This document shows positions 6,549 to 14,719 of a stretch of DNA of 20,831 bases, one piece after another. How positions within the stretch are numbered: position 1 is the first letter of the stretch; every line of letters starts with the position of its first letter. The translations under genes were made by a program, and so were the position numbers. The stretch covers positions 1-20,831 of the forward strand of contig JBFWQM010000077.1 in NCBI GenBank assembly GCA_050249455.1, read 5' to 3'. The notes under the pieces were generated by a model that was not told the origin of the DNA, searched no databases, and worked only from the letters and a program-made list of their open reading frames with translations. The stretch comes from JBFWQM01 sp050249455 (GTDB lineage: Bacteria > Pseudomonadota > Alphaproteobacteria > MPNO01 > VGEU01).

Positions 6549-7277
6549 CTATGCCTCGGCGATCCGTACCACGACCACCGTCACGTTGTCCGGCGCGCCG
6601 CGAGCGATGGCGGCCTCGATCAATGCCGTCGGGGCGTCGTCGAGCGGCGCGGCGGCGAGGATCCGCGCCGCCTCTTCGTCGGGCACCACCTTGCTGAGCC
6701 CGTCGGAGCACAGCAGAAACACGTCGCCCGGCGCCAGCTCGTCCTGCACCGCCTCGATCTCCAGCGCCGCGTCGGCGCCGACCGCGCGCGTGACCGCGTT
6801 GGCGTTGGCGTGGCCCTCCGCTTCCGCCGGGCTGAGGAGGCCGAGATCGACCATCTCCTGTACGTAGCTGTGGTCGCGGCTGATCTGGTCCAGCCGGCCG
6901 TCGCGGCAAATGTAGAGCCGGCTGTCGCCCGCCCACACGCAGGCATAATGATGGTCGAACACCAGCAGCGCCACCACGGTGGTCGCCACCGCATCGACGC
7001 TGCGCCGCGCCGCCTCCGCGCGCAGCGACGCATTGGCGTCCTGGATCGCATCGCGCACCGCGACGTAGAACGCCGGCGCCGTGGCCGGCACCGGCAGCGC
7101 GGCCAGCCGGTCGCACACCAGGCGGCTGGCCACGTCGCCGCGGGTGTGGCCGCCGACCCCGTCGGCGACCGCGAACAGGCCGGCGTCGGGCCGCGACATG
7201 AAGGCGTCCTCGTTCACCGAGCGCACCGCCCCGGCGTGCGTGGCCCCCGCCGCCAGGCAGCGCAGCGCGCCGGTCAC
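6549..7277 (-). CDS. pppA: T6SS PP2C-type Ser/Thr phosphatase PppA (Stp1 family)
   Basis: This cytoplasmic metal-dependent phosphatase of 242 residues is expected to reverse PpkA phosphorylation and return the secretion system to rest. PP2C motifs are complete: RSVNEDAF (19-26), VADGVGGHTRGD (37-48) with the metal-binding Asp39 and Gly40, TTVVALL (99-105), WAGDSRLY (115-122), LCSDGLS (189-195) with Asp192, and APDNVTVVVV (228-237) with Asp230. I chose the GTG at 7277 because it gives the standard Stp1 N-terminus (THAGAVRSVNEDAF), has GGAG at 7286-7289, and overlaps the tagF stop as GTGA. The open frame extends far upstream over tagF, but that part is not PP2C-like. It lies 9 bp before ppkA. 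In Agrobacterium TagF and PppA are one fused protein; here they are separate genes. Confidence 0.93.
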   Translation of the reverse strand: MTGALRCLAAGATHAGAVRSVNEDAFMSRPDAGLFAVADGVGGHTRGDVASRLVCDRLAALPVPATAPAFYVAVRDAIQDANASLRAEAARRSVDAVATTVVALLVFDHHYACVWAGDSRLYICRDGRLDQISRDHSYVQEMVDLGLLSPAEAEGHANANAVTRAVGADAALEIEAVQDELAPGDVFLLCSDGLSKVVPDEEAARILAAAPLDDAPTALIEAAIARGAPDNVTVVVVRIAEA

Positions 7278-8017
7278 GCAGCCGTCTCCGGCGCGGCGGC
7301 GACCATCGTCCAGCCCCAGCGGTCGAAGCGGCCGTCGAGGAACGCCGCGGCGGCGCGCGGCGGCGGCAGGCCGCGGCTCGCGACGCAGGCGCCGGCGAAG
7401 TCGGGCGATCCGGCGGTCCACCAGACCGCGAGGTCGGGCGCAGCGCCGGCCAGCACGGCGCCGGCCAGCCGCGCCACGTCGCCGGCCGCCGGCGGCCGGT
7501 CGCCGGCGAGCGGCAGCGCCCAGCCGGCCGGCGCGGCGGGCGCATGCGCGGCACCGTCCGGCGCGCCGACCGCCCCGGCGGCGCCGTCGAGTCCGTCGAG
7601 GCTGGCGGCATCGTCGAGCGCGCCGAGCGCGACCGATTCGACCGCGGCGAACCACGGCTCCGCGCTGACCGGCAGCGCCAGCACCGCGGCGGCGTCGGGC
7701 AGCGGCGCGGCGAGCACGAGCGGGAAGTAGCGGCCCACCTTGTCCACGCTTGACATCAGCACGCCGGCGGCGGGCCGCGGCCCGCACACGCCGGCCGACA
7801 GCGCGAAGCGCCACAGCGGCGCCTTCAGATAGAGGCCGAGCCAGTCGGCGCCCAGGGCCTCGCGCGCGGCGACGATCGCGGCCTGCATCCACGCGTCCCA
7901 CGCGGCGACGAAGCCGGCGTCGATCCGGCGGCTGACGAAGTCGCCGACCGCCGGCATCTTGCCGTAGAAGCCGAGCCCCGGCGGCCCGGCCGCTTCGCCT
8001 ACAGCGAGGGCGGGCAT
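7274..8017 (-). CDS. tagF: T6SS-associated protein TagF (ImpM)
   Basis: This cytoplasmic negative regulator of T6SS assembly has 247 residues. The TagF signature is clear near the start, GFYGKMPAVGDFVSRRI (16-32), followed by WDAWMQAAIVAAREALGADW, then LYLKAPLWRFALSAGVCG (62-79) and MSSVDKVGRYFPLVLA (88-103). The C-terminus DGRFDRWGWTMV is also typical. The middle (about 135-175) is Ala/Gly-rich and poorly conserved. The ATG at 8017 gives a start near the family norm and overlaps the tssM end by 19 bases; the frame remains open across tssM, but that upstream part is a GC artefact. Its stop overlaps the pppA start. In Pseudomonas aeruginosa and Agrobacterium TagF represses the system, in part by binding Fha, a protein not encoded in this window. 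Confidence 0.92.
   Translation of the reverse strand: MPALAVGEAAGPPGLGFYGKMPAVGDFVSRRIDAGFVAAWDAWMQAAIVAAREALGADWLGLYLKAPLWRFALSAGVCGPRPAAGVLMSSVDKVGRYFPLVLAAPLPDAAAVLALPVSAEPWFAAVESVALGALDDAASLDGLDGAAGAVGAPDGAAHAPAAPAGWALPLAGDRPPAAGDVARLAGAVLAGAAPDLAVWWTAGSPDFAGACVASRGLPPPRAAAAFLDGRFDRWGWTMVAAAPETAA
7286..7289 (-). promoter_or_regulatory. Ribosome binding site supporting the pppA GTG start
   Basis: On the minus strand GGAG lies 8 bases before the GTG at 7277-7275. It sits inside the tagF coding end, so pppA translation can start independently as well as by coupling through the GTGA overlap. Confidence 0.5.
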
Positions 8018-11000
8018 TGGAACTCGCGCAGCTCCTGCATCAGGAAGGGGTTGTTCACGCTGGCGGCGCGCAGCTCGAACGAGGCCTTGCGGCCGCCGAT
8101 GTCGAAGGCGACCTTCATGCGCTCCGGCGACGGTCCGGGGTCGATCTGCCCTTCGTCGATCAGCCGCAGGATCGCCCACGGCCCCTCGCGCGAGATGGTG
8201 GACTGCCCGGCGACCGGCGGCAGCATGCTGATGCGCGCGGCGTTGCCGCCGGGACGCTTCGGCCACTCCATGCCGAACGGCCGGATCGGGCCGTGCTTGT
8301 AGCTGAGCGCCTGGCCGTCGGCTTCCACCACGACCTCCTCCACCGACGGGTCGAGCGTCATCGGCACCAGCTCGAAGCGGAACGACGGCCGCGTCGCGCC
8401 GCCCGGGAAGAAGGTCTCGCGGATCTTCATCGCGCGCTGCACCTGGATCAGGGTGTCGCGCGAGGCGCCGAGCTCGGCCTCGCTGACCTGCTTCCAGCGC
8501 CACTGGCGCTGCGAGGTATCGACGTAGTTCTTCAGGTTCTGGTCGAAGAACGTCTGCACCACGCCGCCGGGACCGAAGAAGCGGGCGAAATCCTCGATGC
8601 CGATGTCCTGCGGCGAGTTGGGGAACACCGGGTAGCGGCCCTCGATCGCCGACTTGCAGGTCGGCACGACGTTGGCGGTCCATGCCGCGTTCATCTTCTG
8701 GCGCAGCTCGCCCGCCGTGACGCGCGAGCCGGCCTGCGCCACCGCGCTGAGCCAGACGTTGACCGGCGGCGGCAGCTTGGCCGCGACGTTGCGCAGGCCC
8801 TGCAGCGCCCCGCCCATCGCGGTGGTGTCGTCGGTCGCCGCGGTGAGCTGCACGTAGATGCCGTTCAGGCTGTTCAGCACGTCGTCGATCGGCGCCACGC
8901 CGCCCTGCGCGGCGACCAGCCGCTGGATGTTGGCGAAGCGCTGCTCGACCAGGCTGCCGGGCGGATCCGGCCGCTGGCCGCCGGTCAGGGCCTGCACCAT
9001 GCTCTGCACCTGCGGGTTCGCGGGCGGGCGCGCCGCAGCGGCGCCCTGCGCGGCGGCGCCGGCCGCCTGCGCGACACCGGGCGGCAGCTCGGGCGCCAGC
9101 GAGATCGCCGTGAGCTGCGTTTCCTTGGCGACGGCGGCAAGCACCAGCTTCAGCGGCGACTGCGGCCCGCCTAGCGCGTTCAGGATTTCCATCGCCTGTA
9201 CGCGGTTCTGCAGCGGCACGACCATCAGGTCGGTCAGGAGGCCGTCCCAGTGCGTCACGTACTCGTTCTGGTAGAGGCCCAGGATGTCGCGGCGCACCTG
9301 GTCGATGCGGCGCGCATCCTCCACCGACCGCGCGCCCTCGCCGACCACCCAGGCCTCGCCGACCTCCTGCTTGGCCGCGTCGTCGAGCGCGCGCATGAAC
9401 TCGCGGAAGCCCGCGGCCGTGTAGAGGCCGGGGATGCCGTCGGTCAGGCCCTTGCCCGACCGGCGCTGCAGCGCGCGCGGCGCGGCGGGGCCGGCATGGT
9501 CGATGACGCGCCAGTCCTGCAGGTTCTTCTGCGCCAGACCGCGCTGGATGTTGCCGTAGGCGCGCGCCGCCGACGGCTGGGTGCGCAGCACGCCGCGGGC
9601 GCGGTCGACCAGGGCCTGGTCCACCGGCGCGGCCGGGAAGCTGGTGGCGAGCAGGGTGCCGAGGTGGCGGTCGAGCGATTCGCGGATCGGCGCATAGGGC
9701 GGGCCGGGCAGGCGCTGCACCATGTCGACGGCGACGAACTGGCGGATCAGCTCCGCATCGACCGGCCCCTGCCGGCCGAGCATCAGGTAGACCTTGAGCC
9801 AGTTGTAAAGCTGGTCCGGCCGCGCCGATTCGGCGGCGACGCGCTGCGCCATCGCGCCCTGCAGCGCCGGCAGATAGCGGGTGTGCAGCGCGCGGAGATA
9901 GGCCTCCTCGGCCTGCGAGCCGAGCTTTTCGCCTTGCCACAGCCCGAAGCCGTAGTCCCACGGCGCGTCGCGCGACTCGCGCGAGTCGTAGCCGGTCGGC
10001 AACGCGCGCAGCTTGTCGAGCGCCGGCGCGAGGCGCACCAGCTCGTTCATCGGCTCGGGCGCCGTCGCGGCCGGGTCGAACGACGGCTTCAGCGCGTCGA
10101 ACGCCTCCTGCACCTGGCCGACCAGCGCCTGGTTGTTGAAGTAGCTCATCGTCCACAGGCCCTTCATGCCGAGCAGCACGACCGCCGCCGCCGCGTAGCC
10201 GAGGTAGTGGAACAGCCGCTGGCGGCTTTCCACCTTGGGGTCGGCGCTGACGAGGTTGGCCTCCTTGAACACGACGTCCTGCAGCAGCTGGGTGATGAAG
10301 TAGCTGCGGCCGGTGCCGACGAAACTGGGCAGGCTCGGCCGGTCGACGCCGAACGTCGCGGAGACCGACGCCATCAGGCGGTCGATCGGGGCGCCTTCCT
10401 GGGTGCCGCTGATCATGTAGACGCCGCGCAGCAGCGGCGCGACGTCGTAGCGGCTGGCGCGGAACACGTCGGCGACCAGGTCGTTCAGGCGCCGCTTTAT
10501 CGCGGCGAACTGCGCCGGGAAGCCGAGGATGCGGGCGCGGCGCTCCGCATCCGTCTCGCGGTGCAGGCGGTCGATCATCCGGCTCTCCAGGCCCTGGACC
10601 AGGAGGTCGAACTCCGCCGGCAGCTTGCCGATCTCCGAATCGTCGGCGGCCGATTTCAGCTTGGCGCGGTCGAGCGGGAAGGTGGTGCCCAGCACCTGCG
10701 CCCGCTCTTGCTTGCCGAACTCGTCGAAATACTCGACGAAGCCGGCGATCAGGTCGGCCTTGGTGACCAGCAGGTAGACGGGCACGCGGATGCCGAGCTC
10801 GCGGATCAGCTCCTGGATGCGCTGGCGCATGGCGAGCGCGTGCTGCGACAGCTCGGCGTCCGACATGGTGAGCAGCGCATCGACGCTGACGGTCAGCATC
10901 GCGCCGTTGATCGGCTGGCGCGGGCGCGTACGCTTCAGGAGCTTGAGGAAGCCGAGCCACGCCTCGCGGTCGACCTGGGCGTCGGAATCCTGGGTCGTGT

Positions 11001-11565
11001 AGCGGCCGGCGGTGTCGATCAGCACCGCGTCGTTGGTGAACCACCAGTCGCAGTTGCGCGTGCCGCCGACGCCCTTCACCGCGCCGCCGCCGAGCTTGTC
11101 GGCGAGCGGGAAGTCGAGGCCGGAGTTCTCGATCGCCGTCGTCTTGCCGGTACCCGGCGGCCCGATCATGATGTACCACGGCAGCTCGTAGAGGAACCGC
11201 TGCGAGAAGCGGCCGGCCTTCACCCGGCTCTTGAGCAGCTCCGTCGCCTCGCGGAAGCGCTGCTCGATCTGCGCCACCTCCCCGGCGCCGGCGGCGCTGT
11301 GCGCCGGCGCCCCGGAAGACGCCGCCATCTCCTTCACAAGGCCTTCGTCGCGGGCACGCGCGCGGCGCATGCGGAACATGATGTCGAGCCCCCACCCGAC
11401 CAGGATAAGGATCACGACGATCAGCCGCACGATTTCCGGCTCCAGTGGCCGCACGCTGCCGATCGCGATCAGCGGGCCGACCAGCCAGACGATCGCGATC
11501 AGCGCCAGCGCGCCGATCAGCGTCAGGAACCAGCGGGACTTCACAACGTCGAGGATGCGGCGCAT
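7999..11565 (-). CDS. tssM: T6SS inner-membrane core protein TssM (IcmF/ImpL)
   Basis: This is the large inner-membrane component that joins TssL in the cytoplasm-membrane zone to the TssJ lipoprotein in the periplasm; 1188 residues, a normal length. Two N-terminal membrane helices (about 12-36 and 44-63) precede the cytoplasmic NTPase-like domain, and a third helix lies at about 454-474. The NTPase motifs are intact: Walker A GPPGTGKTT (135-143), DTAGRYTTQD (184-193) and TKAD (268-271), so this is a TssM of the kind that may bind and hydrolyse ATP. The remainder (about 480-1188) is the periplasmic IcmF-related and C-terminal beta region that contacts TssJ. Start ATG at 11565 has AGGA at 11573-11576. 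It follows tssL by 20 bp and overlaps tagF by 19 bases. Identification is secure. Confidence 0.96.
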   Translation of the reverse strand: MRRILDVVKSRWFLTLIGALALIAIVWLVGPLIAIGSVRPLEPEIVRLIVVILILVGWGLDIMFRMRRARARDEGLVKEMAASSGAPAHSAAGAGEVAQIEQRFREATELLKSRVKAGRFSQRFLYELPWYIMIGPPGTGKTTAIENSGLDFPLADKLGGGAVKGVGGTRNCDWWFTNDAVLIDTAGRYTTQDSDAQVDREAWLGFLKLLKRTRPRQPINGAMLTVSVDALLTMSDAELSQHALAMRQRIQELIRELGIRVPVYLLVTKADLIAGFVEYFDEFGKQERAQVLGTTFPLDRAKLKSAADDSEIGKLPAEFDLLVQGLESRMIDRLHRETDAERRARILGFPAQFAAIKRRLNDLVADVFRASRYDVAPLLRGVYMISGTQEGAPIDRLMASVSATFGVDRPSLPSFVGTGRSYFITQLLQDVVFKEANLVSADPKVESRQRLFHYLGYAAAAVVLLGMKGLWTMSYFNNQALVGQVQEAFDALKPSFDPAATAPEPMNELVRLAPALDKLRALPTGYDSRESRDAPWDYGFGLWQGEKLGSQAEEAYLRALHTRYLPALQGAMAQRVAAESARPDQLYNWLKVYLMLGRQGPVDAELIRQFVAVDMVQRLPGPPYAPIRESLDRHLGTLLATSFPAAPVDQALVDRARGVLRTQPSAARAYGNIQRGLAQKNLQDWRVIDHAGPAAPRALQRRSGKGLTDGIPGLYTAAGFREFMRALDDAAKQEVGEAWVVGEGARSVEDARRIDQVRRDILGLYQNEYVTHWDGLLTDLMVVPLQNRVQAMEILNALGGPQSPLKLVLAAVAKETQLTAISLAPELPPGVAQAAGAAAQGAAAARPPANPQVQSMVQALTGGQRPDPPGSLVEQRFANIQRLVAAQGGVAPIDDVLNSLNGIYVQLTAATDDTTAMGGALQGLRNVAAKLPPPVNVWLSAVAQAGSRVTAGELRQKMNAAWTANVVPTCKSAIEGRYPVFPNSPQDIGIEDFARFFGPGGVVQTFFDQNLKNYVDTSQRQWRWKQVSEAELGASRDTLIQVQRAMKIRETFFPGGATRPSFRFELVPMTLDPSVEEVVVEADGQALSYKHGPIRPFGMEWPKRPGGNAARISMLPPVAGQSTISREGPWAILRLIDEGQIDPGPSPERMKVAFDIGGRKASFELRAASVNNPFLMQELREFQCPPSL

Positions 11566-11585
11566 GGCCCGTTCCTACCTTTGCG

Positions 11586-12887
11586 TCAGCGGGCCAGCCG
11601 GACGTCGATCCGGCGGTTGAGGGCGCGGCCCTCGGGCGTGTCGTTGCTGGCGATCGGGTCCGCCTCGCCCTTGCCGTCGGCCTTCAGGCGCGACGCGTCC
11701 AGCCCGTCGGCCACCATCCCGTCCATCACCGCGCTGGCGCGGGCCAGCGAGAGGTGCCAGTTGGACGGGAAGCGCAGGCTGCGGATCGGCCGGTTGTCGC
11801 TGTAGCCGACGATGGTGACGGCGCCCGGCTCCACCTTCAGCGCCTCTGCGACGCGGCGGACGACCGGCGCGACCCGCGGCGTCACCGTCGCGCTGCCCGA
11901 ATCGAACATGCCTTCGCCGCGGAACCGCACGATGGTCGCGGTGGCGTCGTCGGTGACGCTGACCAGGCCTTCGCGGATCTCCGGCTCGAGGAACTTGCGC
12001 AGCCGGTCGACGCGCGCGAGCTGCACCGGCGGCGGCACCGGCGCGCGCGCCACCGCGACGGCCGGCGGGAACCCGGCGAGGTCGGCGAACGTCATGTCCG
12101 ACCGGCCGTTCACGAAGATGTTGAAGGCGAGGAAGATCGGCACCAGCAGCACCGCCGCGATGGCGCCGACGACCCAGATCGGCACCACGAAGCGCAGCGG
12201 GCGGAAGGTCTCCCCCGCGCCGTGCCAGTGCGGCGACAGCTCGCGCTCGGTCTGGCCGCGCACCTCGCGGATCGAGCGGTGCAGCGCATCGAGCACGCGC
12301 GCGTGCTCCGTCGCGCCGCGCTGCGCGACGCGCAGCTTGCCGCGGAAGCCGAGCGCCAGGCAGGCGTAGGAAAGCTCCAGCACGTCGATGTGGTTGGCGG
12401 GCTGGCGCATCAGGTGCGCCACCATGTCGTAGAAGCGCTCGCCGCCCTCGCGCTCGTTGTAGAAGATGCCGACCATGCTGCGCTGGGCCCAGCCGCCGCG
12501 CGCGCCCCACGGCGTGTTGAGGATCAGGTCGTCGATGGTGGCGCAGATGGCGTAGCGCGCGGCCTGCAGCGTCTGCGCGCTGGCGCCGGACGCGGCGGCG
12601 GTGGCCTCGAACTGGCGCACGCCGTTGACGATGCGGTGGTGCAGGCCGTCGACGTCGCCGTGGTCGATCAGCGTGCCCAGGCGCGCGATCAGCCCGAACA
12701 GCTCCGTCGCCGCGCCGAGCAGCGGGTTCCTGGTCGAGCGCGGCATGTCGGCGCCCATCGGCGCCGGCGCCGGGCCGGACGGGATCGGGATCGCGCCGCC
12801 GCCGTCGGCGCGGCGGCCGCCCGGGTTGGGGCGGATGACGGTACGCTCGCCGTCGTCGGGCAGCCCGAACGGGTTGTTGGTCGACAT
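11586..12887 (-). CDS. tssL: T6SS protein TssL (DotU/ImpK) fused to an OmpA-like peptidoglycan-binding domain
   Basis: This inner-membrane component of the T6SS core complex has 433 residues. The N-terminal DotU domain (about 52-228) includes ARYAICATIDDLILNTPWG and GERFYDMVAHLM, followed by ELSYACLALGFRGK. One membrane helix lies at about 232-258 (FVVPIWVVGAIAAVLLVPIFLAF). The C-terminal periplasmic part (about 310-433) is OmpA/MotB-like, with VTIVGYSDNRP, LSLARASAV and ending NRRIDVRL, and should anchor the complex to peptidoglycan. Before the DotU domain is an unstructured tail, NNPFGLPDDGERTVIRPNPG, whose Thr16 sits in a motif like the Agrobacterium TssL site phosphorylated by PpkA. The start has GGAG overlapping the tssK stop, 6 bp away. 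Confidence 0.96.
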   Translation of the reverse strand: MSTNNPFGLPDDGERTVIRPNPGGRRADGGGAIPIPSGPAPAPMGADMPRSTRNPLLGAATELFGLIARLGTLIDHGDVDGLHHRIVNGVRQFEATAAASGASAQTLQAARYAICATIDDLILNTPWGARGGWAQRSMVGIFYNEREGGERFYDMVAHLMRQPANHIDVLELSYACLALGFRGKLRVAQRGATEHARVLDALHRSIREVRGQTERELSPHWHGAGETFRPLRFVVPIWVVGAIAAVLLVPIFLAFNIFVNGRSDMTFADLAGFPPAVAVARAPVPPPVQLARVDRLRKFLEPEIREGLVSVTDDATATIVRFRGEGMFDSGSATVTPRVAPVVRRVAEALKVEPGAVTIVGYSDNRPIRSLRFPSNWHLSLARASAVMDGMVADGLDASRLKADGKGEADPIASNDTPEGRALNRRIDVRLAR

Positions 12888-12893
12888 CTTCGG

Positions 12894-14228
12894 CTACTCC
12901 CGGATCGCCCAGAACTCCATCGCCAGGTTGGGAAACTCGCCGGCGACGTGGATCGCGAAACCGCCCGAGGTCGCAAGCTGCGCCCAGTACTGCCCGGTGC
13001 GGTCGAGCTCGAAATAGGCGAAGCCCGCATGGTAAGGGATCTGCCGCGGCGTCACCGGCAGCAGCGTGATCTTGATGCCGGGCAGCGCGACGTTGACCAG
13101 TTCGCGGATGGTCTCCACCGGGCCGATCTTGCACTGGAGCGGAAAGTCGCGGCGCAGCCCCTCCGCCTGGATGTCGGCCTTGACCGCAAGCACGAAGCGC
13201 GCGGTCTTCAGCAGCGAGCGGTCGGCGATCTGGCCGACCCGGATGCCATAGCGGCGCTCCTGCAGCGGGATCGCGATCGCCGTCTGCTCCAGCACCGCCG
13301 ACAGCGACTGGCGCAGCTCCGCCATCACCGCGGCGAAGGTCGCCTCGAGATCCTCATGCAGGTAGGGCGGGAACGCCGGCGGGCGCTTGCCGGGCTGCGT
13401 GAAGGTGGCGAGCTCGCCCGCCGCCTCCAGCATCAGCGAGAACACGCGCTCCGGGTGCATGATGCCGGCGGCCTGCAGATGGCCGAACAGCGGCAAATAG
13501 CGGTTGACCGCCTGCAGCATCATGAAGTCGGCGATCTCCGCCACGCCGCGGGTGCCGGAATGGGCAACGCGCGCCGCAAGCGCCTCCGCCCGGTGGCCGA
13601 GCAGGCCGTGGATCTCGGTGACGAACGCGAGCAGGCTCGGCGACGAGGAGGCGACCAGCGCCGGCGGGATGTAGCCCTTGTCGAGTATCACCTGGCCGTC
13701 GGCCCGCACCTCCACGATGCGCGCCAAGCCGATGCAGGTGTAGCCGGCGCGGTCGTCGCGGTCGAGCATGAAGCGGAAGCGCGGCACCGCGACCTGGATC
13801 GGCGCGATGCCGTCGGTGCCGGTGGTCGAATCGATCGCCTGGTATTCGCCGGTGCTGAAGCGCGCGGACGACGAGTTCGGGTTGTTCAGCTCGACCTCGA
13901 TGGTGCCGGGCTGGCGCAGCGGCAGCGCCAGGTAGACGAGCTGGTCGACCACCCCCTGCGCCAGCTCGAGCGGCACCGGCGGCGGCGTCAGGCCGGGCAG
14001 GTCGAACGGCGTGCCGTCGGCCAGCACGCCGGCGCAGCGGGCGAGCGCGAACTTGCCGGCAAGCAGCAGCTCGCGGTTGATCTCCAGCTCGGTCAGGCCC
14101 CACGGATAGGGGCAGAGCTCGGCCACGCGCGTGCGCACCAGCCGCTGCACGTGGCGCTCGTACTGCTGGAAATGCTGCGGGCGGAGGAACATGCCCTCCG
14201 ACCACACGGGGCTGCTTTCCCAGGTCAT
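12894..14228 (-). CDS. tssK: T6SS baseplate protein TssK (ImpJ)
   Basis: TssK is the trimeric baseplate adaptor that ties the TssEFG wedge to the TssLM membrane complex; 444 residues, the usual length. The diagnostic N-terminus VWSEGMFLRPQHFQQYERH (8-26) is present. The downstream blocks PWGLTELEINRELLLAGKFALARCAGVLADGTPFD and the C-terminal PRQIPYHAGFAYFELDRTGQYW are also typical. The start ATG at 14228 is preceded by GGGAGCGAGG on the minus strand. It follows tssJ by 19 bp and precedes tssL by 6 bp, the standard tssJ-K-L-M order. No odd feature is seen. Confidence 0.96.
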   Translation of the reverse strand: MTWESSPVWSEGMFLRPQHFQQYERHVQRLVRTRVAELCPYPWGLTELEINRELLLAGKFALARCAGVLADGTPFDLPGLTPPPVPLELAQGVVDQLVYLALPLRQPGTIEVELNNPNSSSARFSTGEYQAIDSTTGTDGIAPIQVAVPRFRFMLDRDDRAGYTCIGLARIVEVRADGQVILDKGYIPPALVASSSPSLLAFVTEIHGLLGHRAEALAARVAHSGTRGVAEIADFMMLQAVNRYLPLFGHLQAAGIMHPERVFSLMLEAAGELATFTQPGKRPPAFPPYLHEDLEATFAAVMAELRQSLSAVLEQTAIAIPLQERRYGIRVGQIADRSLLKTARFVLAVKADIQAEGLRRDFPLQCKIGPVETIRELVNVALPGIKITLLPVTPRQIPYHAGFAYFELDRTGQYWAQLATSGGFAIHVAGEFPNLAMEFWAIRE

Positions 14229-14247
14229 GGCCTCGCTCCCGGCGCCG

Positions 14248-14712
14248 TCACTTGGGCGCCTCCGTCACCGCGATCGAGCGCGTCTGGACCTCGGCGACCA
14301 GCTTGTTGTCGGCGTTGGGCTTCACGGTCGCCTGGGCGCGCCAGATGCCGCGCTCGTAGTCGCGGAAAAAGGCGACCAGGCCGATGAAGCGCGTGGTCGG
14401 CTTCAGCTCCTTCTTCACCGCGCGGGTGCCGCCGGGCGGAATGATGACCTCTTCCTTGCCCATCAGCTCGGCGCCGAGCGCGCCGGTATCGCCCTCCAGC
14501 AGGTTGAAGAAGGGCGCCCCCTGGAAGTTTGCCAGCGACGTCAGCTCGTAAACCCGCACGCTGACCGGCGACGGCCGGTTGTCGAGCGACGGGTTGATCG
14601 ACGGCGCGGCATTGATCGTGAGGTCGAGCGTGGCCGGCGGCGGCGGCTTGTCGGCGCAGGCCGCCAGCAACCCGGCGGCGCAAACGGCCAGCACGGCGAG
14701 CGCGCGGCGCAT
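14248..14712 (-). CDS. tssJ: T6SS outer-membrane lipoprotein TssJ
   Basis: TssJ is the lipoprotein that holds the TssLM complex to the outer membrane; 154 residues from the chosen start. The N-terminus MRRALAVLAVCAAGLLAAC is a lipoprotein signal with lipobox LAAC and acylated Cys19. The mature part shows the TssJ pattern: LDLTINAAPSINPS, RPSPVSVRVYELTS, FFNLLEGD, then VIIPPGGTRAVKKELKPTTRFIGLVAFFRDYERGIWRA. I chose ATG 14712 for its compact signal peptide, 7 bp after tssG. An alternative ATG at 14742 adds 10 residues, overlaps tssG and has AGGA 8 bases upstream, so it cannot be excluded. Agrobacterium's imp-type cluster is reported to lack TssJ; here it is present, between tssG and tssK, where rhizobia have impI (fha). 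Confidence 0.9.
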   Translation of the reverse strand: MRRALAVLAVCAAGLLAACADKPPPPATLDLTINAAPSINPSLDNRPSPVSVRVYELTSLANFQGAPFFNLLEGDTGALGAELMGKEEVIIPPGGTRAVKKELKPTTRFIGLVAFFRDYERGIWRAQATVKPNADNKLVAEVQTRSIAVTEAPK

Positions 14713-14719
14713 CGGGGCT

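Noticed and set aside
7274..7300. Programmed frameshift producing a TagF-PppA fusion
   Set aside because: The frames are offset by one base, but I see no slippery heptamer before the overlap, and pppA has its own start and ribosome binding site.
4206..7730. A 1174-codon open frame on the + strand opposite ppkA and pppA
   Set aside because: Its translation is dominated by Arg, Gly and Ala with no recognisable domain. It lies antisense to clear kinase and phosphatase genes; long antisense frames are expected at this GC content.
7274..11395. A 1373-codon minus-strand frame that would fuse tagF to a long N-terminal extension
   Set aside because: Only the last 247 codons look like TagF. The rest overlaps tssM out of frame and reads as Arg/Ala-rich shadow sequence.
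9250..11805. An 851-codon + strand open frame opposite tssM
   Set aside because: The product is Arg/Leu/Ala-rich without domains, and the opposite strand holds a complete TssM with Walker motifs and membrane helices.
11445..14387. A 980-codon + strand open frame opposite tssL and tssK
   Set aside because: Low-complexity Arg/Ala/Val composition, and it spans several genuine genes and their boundaries on the other strand.
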